DNA of 58,319 bases from JALOAR01 sp041649615 (GTDB taxonomy: Bacteria > Patescibacteriota > Minisyncoccia > UBA6257 > Colwellbacteraceae), in NCBI GenBank assembly GCA_041649615.1, contig JBAZMT010000005.1, forward strand, positions 1-58,319, in the 5' to 3' direction. Each line of letters starts with the position of its first letter. Positions within the stretch are counted from its first letter, which is position 1. Both the position numbers and the translations under genes were made by a program. This document shows positions 15,662 through 23,970 of this stretch, piece after piece. The notes under the pieces were generated by a model that saw nothing but the letters and a program-made list of their open reading frames with translations, was not told the DNA's origin and did no database searches.

Positions 15662-16684
15662 TTAATTTAAAGGATTATTCTTTTCTCCTTCAATCGTGAT
15701 GACAACGTTTTCCGTGGGAAATTGGCTCAAGGTTCTTACGATTTGCGTTCTTAAAGCAGAAGGACTGCAGCGGACAACGCTTGTGATGGAAGAATAAAAG
15801 TCAATGTAGACGGCATCAGCGCTTACGTTAATGGAACGAATGCGTTCCGTCGGTTTCGCAACAGAAAAAATGCCCGTCTTGGTTTCTTTAGCGTTCGGTC
15901 CTTTTAACATTTCCTCGATCGCGGCTCTTACCGGAGAACGGGAAGCCAAAATCACGCGCTCCACGTAATACGAAGTACTGCAAGAGTCTTTAAGAAAATA
16001 AACTTTTATGCGGGAAGTAAGCCCCGAATAATATCCCCATGAGACGGGAATATTTTCTTTTTCGCCGCAAACCGAAAGTTTTCCGTCAATCATATCGCCC
16101 GACATGGCGTCCAAGGCCGAAGAAAGATCAATAGGAATAGAAAATTTTCCGTCAGAGGAGATATCCGCCGAGAGATCGGTTTCATAGACGGTTCCCGTTC
16201 TTCGGTTATTGAGCTCAAGGCAGGCTTTTCCTTGTTTCCCGTAAGCGATACCTTCCACGTTAAAGGCAAGATTCGTGACGGAATTCAAGGTCGGGGAAAT
16301 CACGGCAATAGGCGGATTTTTGGTTACGTGCAAAGACAAGGCGTAACCCTTCTCCACAACCGCTTCCACATCCATACCGACAACCAGGTCGGTTGAGTTA
16401 ATCGGATTGTTATTGACGTCCGTTACGGCCGCCGAAAAAACGGAGAATGAATGTCCGCCGTCTTCCGATAAAACGGTTATGTCCGTTCGCTCAACCGAAA
16501 TGGAAGTTATCGTTCCTTTTCTCGTATAAGTCCCTTCGCTAACGGAAGTCGTGGTTCCGTTTCCGGTCGGTTCCGGCGATGTAGCGGATTTTTCTTTACC
16601 CGAAAAGAAAAGCAATGCGGTGATAATGACGGCCGCTACAAGAAGAGCCAATCCGACAAGCAATATTTTTATCTTATCGGACAA
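15662..16684 (-). CDS. Anchored GerMN / Gmad2-domain protein
   Basis: 340 aa. Residues 5-27 form a membrane anchor. The middle (PPIAVISPTLNSVTN through VSWGYYSG) looks like a Gmad2 immunoglobulin-like domain. The end (IKVYFLKDSC through VVITIEGEK) looks like a GerMN domain, with the typical AAIEEMLKGPNAKETKTG and VYIDFYSS. Both domains are found in spore germination and cell-wall proteins; sporulation is not implied here. Probably a surface scaffold. It lies 6 nt downstream of the SIMPL gene, likely the same operon. Confidence 0.8.
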   Translation of the reverse strand: MSDKIKILLVGLALLVAAVIITALLFFSGKEKSATSPEPTGNGTTTSVSEGTYTRKGTITSISVERTDITVLSEDGGHSFSVFSAAVTDVNNNPINSTDLVVGMDVEAVVEKGYALSLHVTKNPPIAVISPTLNSVTNLAFNVEGIAYGKQGKACLELNNRRTGTVYETDLSADISSDGKFSIPIDLSSALDAMSGDMIDGKLSVCGEKENIPVSWGYYSGLTSRIKVYFLKDSCSTSYYVERVILASRSPVRAAIEEMLKGPNAKETKTGIFSVAKPTERIRSINVSADAVYIDFYSSITSVVRCSPSALRTQIVRTLSQFPTENVVITIEGEKNNPLN

Positions 16685-16690
16685 GGAAAT

Positions 16691-17458
16691 TTATTTTATT
16701 TCGTAAGTAAGGGTGACCGTAACCGTCAACTCTTGCGAACCGGGTTCAAGAGCAACGGGAGTTCTGGAAGAAAGAGCGGCTTCTTTATAGTAAGAATCCA
16801 TTACCGCTCCCGCCGCATAATAAGGAGTCGCATAACCTTCGTTTATAGAGAGCAATCTTCCAACTTTGAATCCGGCCGAGTCGGCGAGTTCTTTCGCTTT
16901 TATTTTCGCTTTGGATATGGCCTTATCTCTCGCTTCTTTTCGCGTGGCGTCCTCATCGTCAATCTTAAACGTAAGGCTTGAAACGGTGTTTGCTCCTTTT
17001 GTGATAACTCCCGAAAGAATGTCTCCGGTTTTGCTGAAATCGCGCATTTTGACCGTTATGGAAGAAGAAATCGTATAGCCAACAATTTGGCGCGGAGGAC
17101 AAATCCCGTCTCCGTAGCAAGTCGTATATCTCGGAGAAATATCATACCAGCTTGTTTTAACGTCTTTATCTTCCACGCCGTTTTCCTTGACGAAGGAAAT
17201 GATGGCGTTCGTTTTGGCGGTATTTTCGTCTTGAAGAGTTCCTATGTTCGTTCCCCCTTCAGTTACGACGCCGACCGTAAATTCGGCGACATCCGGAATA
17301 CCGACCGCTTCGCCTTCGGCCGACACGGAAAAGTTCCGGAACGACGAGGGCTCAATGGATTTTGAGTAAGTATTGACGTACGATGCGGCGCTTCCGGCGA
17401 GAATAATCGCGAATACCGCGCCCACAATGCCCAAAGCGTTCTTAATAGTCTTGTTCAT
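16691..17458 (-). CDS. SIMPL (DUF541) domain exported protein
   Basis: 255 aa with an N-terminal membrane segment (residues 7-24) and a SIMPL domain. Marks: FSVSAEGEAVGIPDVAEFTVGVV, GVEDKDVKTSWYDISPRY, and ARDKAISKAKIKAKELADSAGFKVG. SIMPL proteins (YggE type) are periplasmic or surface proteins linked to oxidative stress; the activity is unknown. A second SIMPL gene lies at 41957-42700. TATGAT is 6 nt before the ATG, so a leaderless mRNA is likely. Confidence 0.9.
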   Translation of the reverse strand: MNKTIKNALGIVGAVFAIILAGSAASYVNTYSKSIEPSSFRNFSVSAEGEAVGIPDVAEFTVGVVTEGGTNIGTLQDENTAKTNAIISFVKENGVEDKDVKTSWYDISPRYTTCYGDGICPPRQIVGYTISSSITVKMRDFSKTGDILSGVITKGANTVSSLTFKIDDEDATRKEARDKAISKAKIKAKELADSAGFKVGRLLSINEGYATPYYAAGAVMDSYYKEAALSSRTPVALEPGSQELTVTVTLTYEIK

Positions 17459-17464
17459 TGGTAT

Positions 17465-17470
17465 ATCATA
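17465..17470 (-). promoter_or_regulatory. -10 element of the SIMPL-GerMN operon
   Basis: TATGAT on the minus strand with 6 nt to the ATG at 17458. It lies inside a small palindrome GGTATGATATACC (17461-17473) that could also serve as an operator. Confidence 0.45.
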
Positions 17471-17486
17471 CCAAATCTGTCGGAAT

Positions 17487-18311
17487 TCAAGGAGTCTTTC
17501 TTTTAAGAGCGTTTAAAACGTAATAAATAATCTGGATTGCGAGGAAAGATATTGCGCCGACAAGGACGATCGCCGATCCCGCACCGATGTTTAAGGAATA
17601 CGAGCTTATGAGACCGATACTTATGAATATTTCCGAGAAAACAATGGCAAGAATACTCATTGCCATAAACGATCGGGCGATGAGTTTGGCGCAAGACGCG
17701 GGAATTATTATGGCCGCCGAGACCAAGACGATCCCCAATACTTTAATGCCCAGAACCGTGGATATGGCCGTGATGATGTAAAAAAGCAATTTTATCGTTT
17801 TGGCTCTTTTGTCTTCGGCAGTGGCGAGTTCTTCACTTAAGGCCAAAAGCCCTATCCGCCTGCGAAGAACGAAAAGCACGATCGTAAACACGACGGCGAG
17901 AACGGCCGAAATAACGGCTTCCGATCTGCTTATCGCAAGAATATTTCCAAAAAGATACGACATAAGTTCCGTTCTGTATCCGGGCGCGAGGCCGATAAGA
18001 ATTAGTCCCAAAGCCATGCCGGAGGTAAATATTATGCCCAAAGCCGCGTCCCCCGAGGCTCCGAATTTTTCTTCAAGAATAAAGATCAGAATGGCAAAAA
18101 CAGCGGCGGCGGCGATGCCGCCGATAATGGGATTATTGCCCATAAGCACGGCGGCGGCGACTCCGGCAAGAGACGCGTGAGCGATACCGTCACCGAAAAA
18201 CGACATTTTTTTCAATACGACAAAAACGCCGACGTAAGAAAGAAGTATCCCAAGCGAAAGGCCGGCAAGGGCCGCGTTCTGCATGAAAGAATATCCAAAT
18301 ATTTCGGTCAT
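17487..18311 (-). CDS. znuB: Zn/Mn ABC transporter permease (ABC-3 family)
   Basis: 274 aa, eight to nine membrane helices, of the ZnuB/MntB type. Marks: FFGDGIAHASLAGVAAAV in the loop that contacts the ATPase, FTSGMALGLILIGLAPGY, and VLGIKVLGIVLVSAAIIIPAS. Moves divalent metal (zinc or manganese) inward. Third gene of an operon overlapping the ATPase gene by 4 nt. The precise metal cannot be read from the sequence. Confidence 0.93.
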   Translation of the reverse strand: MTEIFGYSFMQNAALAGLSLGILLSYVGVFVVLKKMSFFGDGIAHASLAGVAAAVLMGNNPIIGGIAAAAVFAILIFILEEKFGASGDAALGIIFTSGMALGLILIGLAPGYRTELMSYLFGNILAISRSEAVISAVLAVVFTIVLFVLRRRIGLLALSEELATAEDKRAKTIKLLFYIITAISTVLGIKVLGIVLVSAAIIIPASCAKLIARSFMAMSILAIVFSEIFISIGLISSYSLNIGAGSAIVLVGAISFLAIQIIYYVLNALKRKTP

Positions 18312-19003
18312 TTTTTTGATATGAAGCTGAATTCTTTCCCGTAAAGTTCTTTGAAATGAACCGAAGAAAGAGCTTCGTCCGGTTTTCCTTCAAAAATAAT
18401 CTCGTTGTTAAGCCCGATCACTTTGTCGGCAAGACGATGCACTATGTCCATCTCGTGAGAAACGACGATAATCCCCGATTTCCATTTATCTTTCATTTTA
18501 CGGACAAGATCAAAAAAGCCGGAAGTTTTAGCGGCATCAATTCCGCTCGTAGCCTCGTCCAAAAGCCAGAGCTTCGGTTTTTTGATGGCGGAGCGGGCTA
18601 TCAAAACTTTCTGCAATTCGCCGCCGGAGAGAGATCCCACCATCCGGTTCTCGAGATAAGTAATTCCGATCTCTTCCATCATTTTCCATTTCTCTTTTTT
18701 TTTCGGCGGCGGAGTGGACATTCCTATGAGCTCCGAGACGGTTATGGGGAATTTAGGGTCAAATTGAAATCTTTGCGGAACGTAACCGATGTTTTTATTG
18801 CCGGCGCGGATTTTGGGCAAAGTTATTTTTCCAGAATACGGGATGAGGCCAAGAATGGCCCTAAGGAGAGTTGTTTTTCCCGAACCATTCGGACCTATGA
18901 CGGCTACCACTTCGCCCATTGTGACGCTTAGCGATACGTCTCTTAAAACGTAGTTGTCGCCGAACAATACGGACAAATCTTTAATGTCTAAAACTTTTTT
19001 CAT
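18308..19003 (-). CDS. znuC: Zn/Mn ABC transporter ATP-binding protein
   Basis: 231 aa ABC ATPase. Walker A GPNGSGKTTLL (from about residue 38), Q loop in YVPQRFQFDPKFP, signature LSGGELQKVLIARS, Walker B LWLLDEATSG, and the switch histidine in VVSHEMD. Drives metal import with ZnuB and ZnuA; overlaps of 4 nt on both sides show tight translational coupling. Confidence 0.94.
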   Translation of the reverse strand: MKKVLDIKDLSVLFGDNYVLRDVSLSVTMGEVVAVIGPNGSGKTTLLRAILGLIPYSGKITLPKIRAGNKNIGYVPQRFQFDPKFPITVSELIGMSTPPPKKKEKWKMMEEIGITYLENRMVGSLSGGELQKVLIARSAIKKPKLWLLDEATSGIDAAKTSGFFDLVRKMKDKWKSGIIVVSHEMDIVHRLADKVIGLNNEIIFEGKPDEALSSVHFKELYGKEFSFISKK

Positions 19004-19893
19004 TTTAAAGCATCCCTTATCGTCTTAGCGTTTTCCAGAATAGTATCAAGATACGCGCCTTTTGTTTCCAAAGGATTCAACGGTACTATCTTTATTCCTT
19101 CATCTTCACCTATCGCCCGGAGCGGCGCCGAAGAATACTGGATTTCGGAGAAAAACGTTCCGATGTCGTATTCTTTCGCCTTGTCTATAAGAGACTTAAC
19201 GTCCTGCGGAAGCGGTTCTTTTCCGGGAGAAGGTTCGTAAACCGCGACTACGTTTAAATCGTAATCCCTCGCAAAATATTCCCAAGCGTCATGGAAAGTG
19301 ATGATGTTCCGGTTTTTTATTCCCGAAAGAGTTTCTTTTATCTCGGTATCGGTTTCATCGGCTTTTTTAACGAAGGCGGTTAGGTTTGCGGCGTAATAAT
19401 CCGCGTTTTCTTTATCAAGACGGGTAAATTCCTCCGCGATGTTTTGAGCGATTATTTTTCCGTTTTTAATGGAAAGCCAGTAATGAGGATCTATTCCTTC
19501 GTTCGTTATAAGATCGGTTCCTTCGCCAACGTAAAATACGGGAATATTAAAAGAAGAAGCGACATCCGATGCCCAATCATCAATAATTCCGATCTTAAAA
19601 ACGGATGCGGCGCCGGAAACGTTTTTCATCGTTTCCGGAGTAGGCTCAAAAGTGTGAGGAGATTGGCCTTCGGGCACTATGAGCGTAAGCGTTACCTTAT
19701 CGCCTCCTATCTCCCGCGCGAGACTTTCAACCGGAATTACCGTGGTGGCTATTTTCAGTTTTTCCGCAGGCGCATTAACTTTCGTTCTTTCAGAAAAAGG
19801 ATTCAGAAACACGAAAATCGCGATAACGGCGAAAAAAACAATTGTCCCGATAAAAATTATCTTGTCGGACGAATTTTTGAAAATAGAGGGCAT
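19000..19893 (-). CDS. znuA: Zn/Mn ABC transporter substrate-binding protein
   Basis: 297 aa, cluster A-1 metal receptor. An N-terminal membrane segment (residues 13-31) without a lipobox suggests anchoring. Metal ligands: His in GQSPHTFEPTPE, His in DPHYWLS, His in ITFHDAWEYFA, and an acidic residue near SEIQYSS. There is no long His-rich loop, so the metal (zinc or manganese) stays open. First gene of the operon; TATAAT at 19905-19910 lies 11 nt upstream. No Zur box was recognised. Confidence 0.93.
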   Translation of the reverse strand: MPSIFKNSSDKIIFIGTIVFFAVIAIFVFLNPFSERTKVNAPAEKLKIATTVIPVESLAREIGGDKVTLTLIVPEGQSPHTFEPTPETMKNVSGAASVFKIGIIDDWASDVASSFNIPVFYVGEGTDLITNEGIDPHYWLSIKNGKIIAQNIAEEFTRLDKENADYYAANLTAFVKKADETDTEIKETLSGIKNRNIITFHDAWEYFARDYDLNVVAVYEPSPGKEPLPQDVKSLIDKAKEYDIGTFFSEIQYSSAPLRAIGEDEGIKIVPLNPLETKGAYLDTILENAKTIRDALK

Positions 19894-19913
19894 TTAACGC
19901 CCAAATTATAACA

Positions 19914-20591
19914 TCATCGGTGGTCGATTAGCAGCTTTGGAAAACGATTTCCGAGTTCTTCCGCCACGTTTTCGGCGAACAAATCAGTCTCCGCAAAAAT
20001 TTCTTCCAGGGTTTTTTCGCGTTTTATGTTCTGAACAAAATATTTGCTTCCGTCCTTTAAATATCCGGCAATGGAGAGAAAATCGTCCATCGTATGCACG
20101 CCCGGAAAAATGGTCGTCCGGAATTCATGATCGGTGCGAGAATTTTGGAGCACGGCAAGGGATTTCTTAACTTTGTCAGCGGAAGAATCCGGACGAGCGA
20201 TGCGCGAATAATTTTCCCAAGAGGATTTGATATCCATAGCCACGTAATCGGCGAGGCCTTTGTCTAGGATAAACCCAAGCATGTCGGGCTCCGAACCGTT
20301 CGTATCAAGTTTGACCTTAAACCCCATGTCTTTCAGTTTAGACAGGAATTCCGGAAGTTCGAGTTGAAGACAAGGTTCTCCTCCGGTAACGCAGACTCCA
20401 TCAAGCATTCGGCGATTTGCGAAAAGCATTGAGAAAAATTCTTCTTCCAAAACGATTCCTCCTTCCGCGGAAAGAAGCTCCGGATTATGACAATAAGGGC
20501 ACATAAAATTGCAGCCACGCAAAAAAACAACGGATGCGACAACGCCCGGGTAGTCTATGAGGCTAACCTTTTGATAACCGCCGAGAAACAT
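19914..20591 (-). CDS. nrdG: Anaerobic ribonucleotide reductase activating protein
   Basis: Radical SAM enzyme that installs the glycyl radical on NrdD. From the ATG at 20591 it is 225 aa and opens MFLGGYQKVSLIDYPG, matching the family. The iron-sulfur cysteines are Cys27, Cys31 and Cys34 (CNFMCPYC), followed by GGEPCLQ. A longer frame to 20663 would run back into nrdD and is rejected. The ATG lies 2 nt after the nrdD stop, so the two are one operon. Confidence 0.95.
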   Translation of the reverse strand: MFLGGYQKVSLIDYPGVVASVVFLRGCNFMCPYCHNPELLSAEGGIVLEEEFFSMLFANRRMLDGVCVTGGEPCLQLELPEFLSKLKDMGFKVKLDTNGSEPDMLGFILDKGLADYVAMDIKSSWENYSRIARPDSSADKVKKSLAVLQNSRTDHEFRTTIFPGVHTMDDFLSIAGYLKDGSKYFVQNIKREKTLEEIFAETDLFAENVAEELGNRFPKLLIDHR

Positions 20592-20593
20592 AA

Positions 20594-22660
20594 TTATTGG
20601 TTTATAACGGGAACGACGTATTCTTTCCGGTCCTTGAATTCGGATTGCTTGCCTTTGTTCCAATGTTTAACCGGTCGATAATAACCGACTACTCTTGACC
20701 AGATTTCGCATTCCGAACCGCATTTGGGACAGTTCTCCACTTCGCCGTTCAAGTATCCGTCCTTACTGCAGATGCTAAAGGTGGGAGTAATCGTGAAATA
20801 AGGAAGCTTGTAATTATTCGCTACTTTTCTCGCGAAATCGCGGCAAGCGCGCCAATCGGGAACGCTTTCGCCGAAGAAAAGATGAGCGACCGTCCCGCCG
20901 GTATATTTCGTTTGAAGTTCGTCCTGATGGGTCAAAACGGCAAGTGGATCGTCCGTGTAGTTAACGGGCAGGTGGGTTGAGTTCGTGTAATAAGGAGCTT
21001 CGTTCGGCCCTTGATGAATGATACCGGGGAACCGGCTTACGTCTTCTTTGGCAAAACGATAGGTGGCTCCTTCCGCCGGAGTTGCTTCAAGATTGTAAAT
21101 ATTTCCCGTTTCTTCCTGATAATCGGAGAGTTTGTTGCGGATGTGATCAAGCACTTCCAAGGCGAATTTCTTGGCTTCGGGATCCGAAATGTCCTTGTCC
21201 ATGAAATTCATAAGCGCTTCGTTCATTCCGTTTATGCCGATCGTAGAGAAATGATTGTGGAGACTCCCCAAATACCTTTTGGTGTAGGGCAAAAGTCCGC
21301 GTTCCATGTTCTCGTCAACCACTTTTCTCTTCATTTCAAGAGATTGCTTTGCGATATCCATCAGTCGTCCGACACTGTCCAAAAATTCTTTTTTGGTCTT
21401 TGAAAGATATCCTATGCGGGCAAGATTCAAGGTTACTACGCCCAAAGAGCCGGTGAGTTCCGCCGAACCGAAAAGCCCTCCTTGGCGGGCGCGAAGTTCC
21501 CGAAGATCAAGCTGGAGCCTGCAGCACATGCTGCGGACATCGGAAGGATTTAAACTGGAATTCACGAAGTTCTGGAAATACGGAATGCCGTATTTTGCGG
21601 TCATTTCAAACAAGGGTTTTACGTTTTCGTTCTCCCAGTCAAAGTCACGCGTGATGTTATAGGTCGGAATGGGAAAAGTGAAAATCCGGCCGTGCATGTC
21701 TCCTTCGGTCAAAACCTCAATGAAGGCTTTGTTTATCATATCCATCTCTTTTTGGCAGTCGCTATAGGTAAAATTAAGCTCTTCTCCGCCGATCGTCGGA
21801 TGCTTCTCCTTCATGTCCGGCGGACAGACCCAATCAAAAGTAACGTTTACGAAAGGAGTTTGCGTTCCCCAGCGAGACGGAGTGTTAATGCTGAACACGA
21901 ATTGTTGAATGCACTGTTTGACCCGTTTTTGATCCAGATTATCAATTTTCACGAGAGGGGCCAGATAAGTATCAAAAGAAGAAAACGCTTGCGCTCCTGC
22001 CCATTCGTTTTGCAACGTACCCAGAAAATTAACCATTTGAGCAACGGCCACTTCCAAGTGTTTTGCCGGTTTTGATTCCACTTTCCCCGGGACGCCATTG
22101 AATCCTTCTTCCAAAAGCTGGCGCAAACTCCAACCGGCGCAATATCCGGCAAAGAAATCCAGATCATGAATGTGAATGTCGCCCGATTTGTGCGCTTCCC
22201 TGATCTCTTCCGTGTAAACGTAGTTTAACCAATAATTCGCGACTATTTTTCCTGCGATCCGAATAATGAGTCCGCCTAAGGAATAGTCCAAATTGGCGTT
22301 TTCTTTTACTCTCCAATCGGCTTGTTCCAAATATTCCTTCATCGCGTTCTCCACCTCAATGACGACTCCTTTGGTCGCCCGCGCTTGAGAACGTTTCTCG
22401 CGATAAACGATGTAAGCCTTAGCCGTTTTCCAATAGCCGGAGCTCATTAAGGCGAACTCCACCACGTCTTGGATTTCCTCAACGTGAACGTCCGCCTTGA
22501 ATTTCTCCGCTTTTCCGAGATAGTGGGTAACGATTTCCGTTATTTTCCTCGCTTCAGCTTCTTTTAGTTCGCCGGTCGTTTCGGCCGCCTTCATTATGGC
22601 GTTATAGATGCGACCCTTATCAAACTCGGCTTTGGTGCCGTCTCTTTTTATTACCGTCAT
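20594..22660 (-). CDS. nrdD: Anaerobic ribonucleoside-triphosphate reductase
   Basis: Oxygen-sensitive class III reductase that makes dNTPs; 688 aa. The N-terminal ATP-cone (MTVIKRDGTKAEFDKGRIYNAI region) provides allosteric control. The C-terminus has a four-cysteine zinc site (FSICSKDGYL, then CPKCGSEC) and the glycyl-radical loop RVVGYYRPVKHWNKGKQSEF with the radical glycine in VVGY. Internal MTAKYGIPYFQNFVNS and MCCRLQLD belong to the catalytic barrel. It implies deoxynucleotide synthesis without oxygen. An NrdR box was not found upstream. Confidence 0.97.
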   Translation of the reverse strand: MTVIKRDGTKAEFDKGRIYNAIMKAAETTGELKEAEARKITEIVTHYLGKAEKFKADVHVEEIQDVVEFALMSSGYWKTAKAYIVYREKRSQARATKGVVIEVENAMKEYLEQADWRVKENANLDYSLGGLIIRIAGKIVANYWLNYVYTEEIREAHKSGDIHIHDLDFFAGYCAGWSLRQLLEEGFNGVPGKVESKPAKHLEVAVAQMVNFLGTLQNEWAGAQAFSSFDTYLAPLVKIDNLDQKRVKQCIQQFVFSINTPSRWGTQTPFVNVTFDWVCPPDMKEKHPTIGGEELNFTYSDCQKEMDMINKAFIEVLTEGDMHGRIFTFPIPTYNITRDFDWENENVKPLFEMTAKYGIPYFQNFVNSSLNPSDVRSMCCRLQLDLRELRARQGGLFGSAELTGSLGVVTLNLARIGYLSKTKKEFLDSVGRLMDIAKQSLEMKRKVVDENMERGLLPYTKRYLGSLHNHFSTIGINGMNEALMNFMDKDISDPEAKKFALEVLDHIRNKLSDYQEETGNIYNLEATPAEGATYRFAKEDVSRFPGIIHQGPNEAPYYTNSTHLPVNYTDDPLAVLTHQDELQTKYTGGTVAHLFFGESVPDWRACRDFARKVANNYKLPYFTITPTFSICSKDGYLNGEVENCPKCGSECEIWSRVVGYYRPVKHWNKGKQSEFKDRKEYVVPVINQ

Positions 22661-22775
22661 GTTAGGAGTTACTAGTTAACTTAATTTTAGTCCCCGAAGA
22701 AGAAAGGACAAGGACGCAAAAAGCGAGCATTGAAAGGGGTGCCTTCAGTTGTCCACAGACGGGAATAATTTTCGC

Positions 22776-23240
22776 TTAACCCGCGAGCGGATTTAACGCT
22801 TCGGAGAGAAGACGAAACAGTTCTTCCGGAGTCGCGTGAAGGTAATTTCCTTCCTTGATTACCCTTACTTTACCCTCTTTTTCGGTTTTTGGGATGTCAA
22901 AACAGCCGATAATTTCGTGTAAAACGTTTGAAGGAGCAAGTAGGGCAATATAATCAAATTTTTCATTCCTCAGCTCGTCGTATTTACGGGCTAGAAGCTC
23001 CATAAACTGTTTTTTCTCGCGTTCCGAGACGTCATCCAAAACGCTGCCGCCGCGAAATAGGCCGCCGGGGGCGTTGTAAGTCCCTTCTTTGTCGGAATAT
23101 TTTATTTTTTCCAGAGAAACTAAACCGATGTCTTCCATTTCTCCGTTTTGAGTTTTAAATAATTTGGCACGTTCAGTTCCCGAAACGACGACCAATACTT
23201 TTTCGTTTTTAAATTGGTAAAAAATGCTCGGTATCTTCAT
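22776..23240 (-). CDS. Host-attachment / baeRF-like family protein
   Basis: 154 aa. The pattern resembles the 'protein required for attachment to host cells' / bacterial archaeo-eukaryotic release factor-like family. It has VLVVVSGTERAKLF, a Gly-rich linker, EREKKQFMELLARKYDELRN, FDYIALLAPSNVLHEIIG, and a terminal THATPEELFRLL-like segment (LHATPEELFRLLSEAL). The match is by pattern memory, not alignment. Members may act on ribosomes; no function is proven. TAAAAT lies 8 nt before the ATG. Confidence 0.65.
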   Translation of the reverse strand: MKIPSIFYQFKNEKVLVVVSGTERAKLFKTQNGEMEDIGLVSLEKIKYSDKEGTYNAPGGLFRGGSVLDDVSEREKKQFMELLARKYDELRNEKFDYIALLAPSNVLHEIIGCFDIPKTEKEGKVRVIKEGNYLHATPEELFRLLSEALNPLAG

Positions 23241-23248
23241 ATACTTTT

Positions 23249-23254
23249 ATTTTA
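23249..23254 (-). promoter_or_regulatory. -10 element of the baeRF-like gene
   Basis: TAAAAT on the minus strand with 8 nt to the ATG at 23240. It lies next to the divergent plus-strand promoter at 23262-23290. Confidence 0.4.
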
Positions 23255-23261
23255 GCTCATT

Positions 23262-23290
23262 TTGACAAAAAGGGCGCGGAGTAGTTTAAT
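23262..23290 (+). promoter_or_regulatory. Promoter of the 197-aa unknown gene
   Basis: TTGACA (23262-23267), 17-nt spacer, TTTAAT (23285-23290). It gives an untranslated leader of roughly 40 nt that ends in AGGAGG (23320-23325), 9 nt before the ATG at 23335. Confidence 0.65.
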
Positions 23291-23334
23291 CACCGTACGT
23301 ATTCTTAAAAAATTTTAATAGGAGGTTTTTATTG

Positions 23335-23928
23335 ATGGCCAACGCACGTAAGATCAGCAGGAGAGGTCAAATGGTCCTCACGCAGACCGAAGAGCAGCTT
23401 TCCCGGTTGAAGAGAATGGGATGTGACGACAGACGCCATTTCATGAAAAGGGTAAGAACGCTTCTCCGAGACACGCTCTTTCGTTATCTCTCTGGAGCCG
23501 AAGGTAGGGATGTAGGAGGGCGAGTTTGCCTAGTACCCTGCGAGCCGGACCGGCTTATGGGACCGAGCTATCAGACTTCAGAGGTGGACTTGGAGCGAGT
23601 GAAAAATTTGATCGCTCCGCCGCCAACACCTTATATCGTGTATCACGTAAGACCCCATGCAAAAGACGAACTGGCAATCGCTCCGGAGCGGGAGAAGAGC
23701 AGAAGATACCTTACTCTCGCGGAACTTTTGTGGTGGTACGAATACATGATGAATGCCCAAGAGTCGGATATTGAACTTTTCGGTTCAACGGTCTTTGCTC
23801 TGGGTTCAAGGGTTGACGATAAATACGTTGGCGTAGACTTCTCTTCGGGTGGCAAACCCCGATTGATTCTTTCCACAAGAGCCGATGGCGAAACGTGGAC
23901 GTGCATGAGAAAAGTTGTTTCCTTCTAA
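23335..23928 (+). CDS. Unknown 197-aa soluble protein
   Basis: Not recognised. Starts MANARKISRRGQM at the ATG behind a consensus AGGAGG; the preceding in-frame TTG is closer to the ribosome site and less likely. The N-terminal third is rich in arginine (RRGQMVLTQ, RRHFMKRVRTLLRD), the middle is proline-rich (LIAPPPTPYIVYHVRPH), and the end is beta-like (GVDFSSGGKPRLILSTRADG). No signal peptide or membrane helix. It is a stand-alone unit with its own promoter and terminator, like the unknown genes at 26079, 32037, 40775-41800 and 53380. Confidence 0.75.
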   Translation: MANARKISRRGQMVLTQTEEQLSRLKRMGCDDRRHFMKRVRTLLRDTLFRYLSGAEGRDVGGRVCLVPCEPDRLMGPSYQTSEVDLERVKNLIAPPPTPYIVYHVRPHAKDELAIAPEREKSRRYLTLAELLWWYEYMMNAQESDIELFGSTVFALGSRVDDKYVGVDFSSGGKPRLILSTRADGETWTCMRKVVSF

Positions 23929-23937
23929 ATAAAAACC

Positions 23938-23968
23938 AAAAACGGCTATCTCTAAGATAGCCGTTTTT
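23938..23968. terminator. Bidirectional intrinsic terminator
   Basis: Perfect 13-bp stem AAAAACGGCTATC/GATAGCCGTTTTT with a TCTAA loop. It lies 10 nt after the plus-strand unknown gene and 3 nt after the minus-strand metzincin gene stop, with T-rich tails both ways. Confidence 0.9.
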
Positions 23969-23970
23969 AT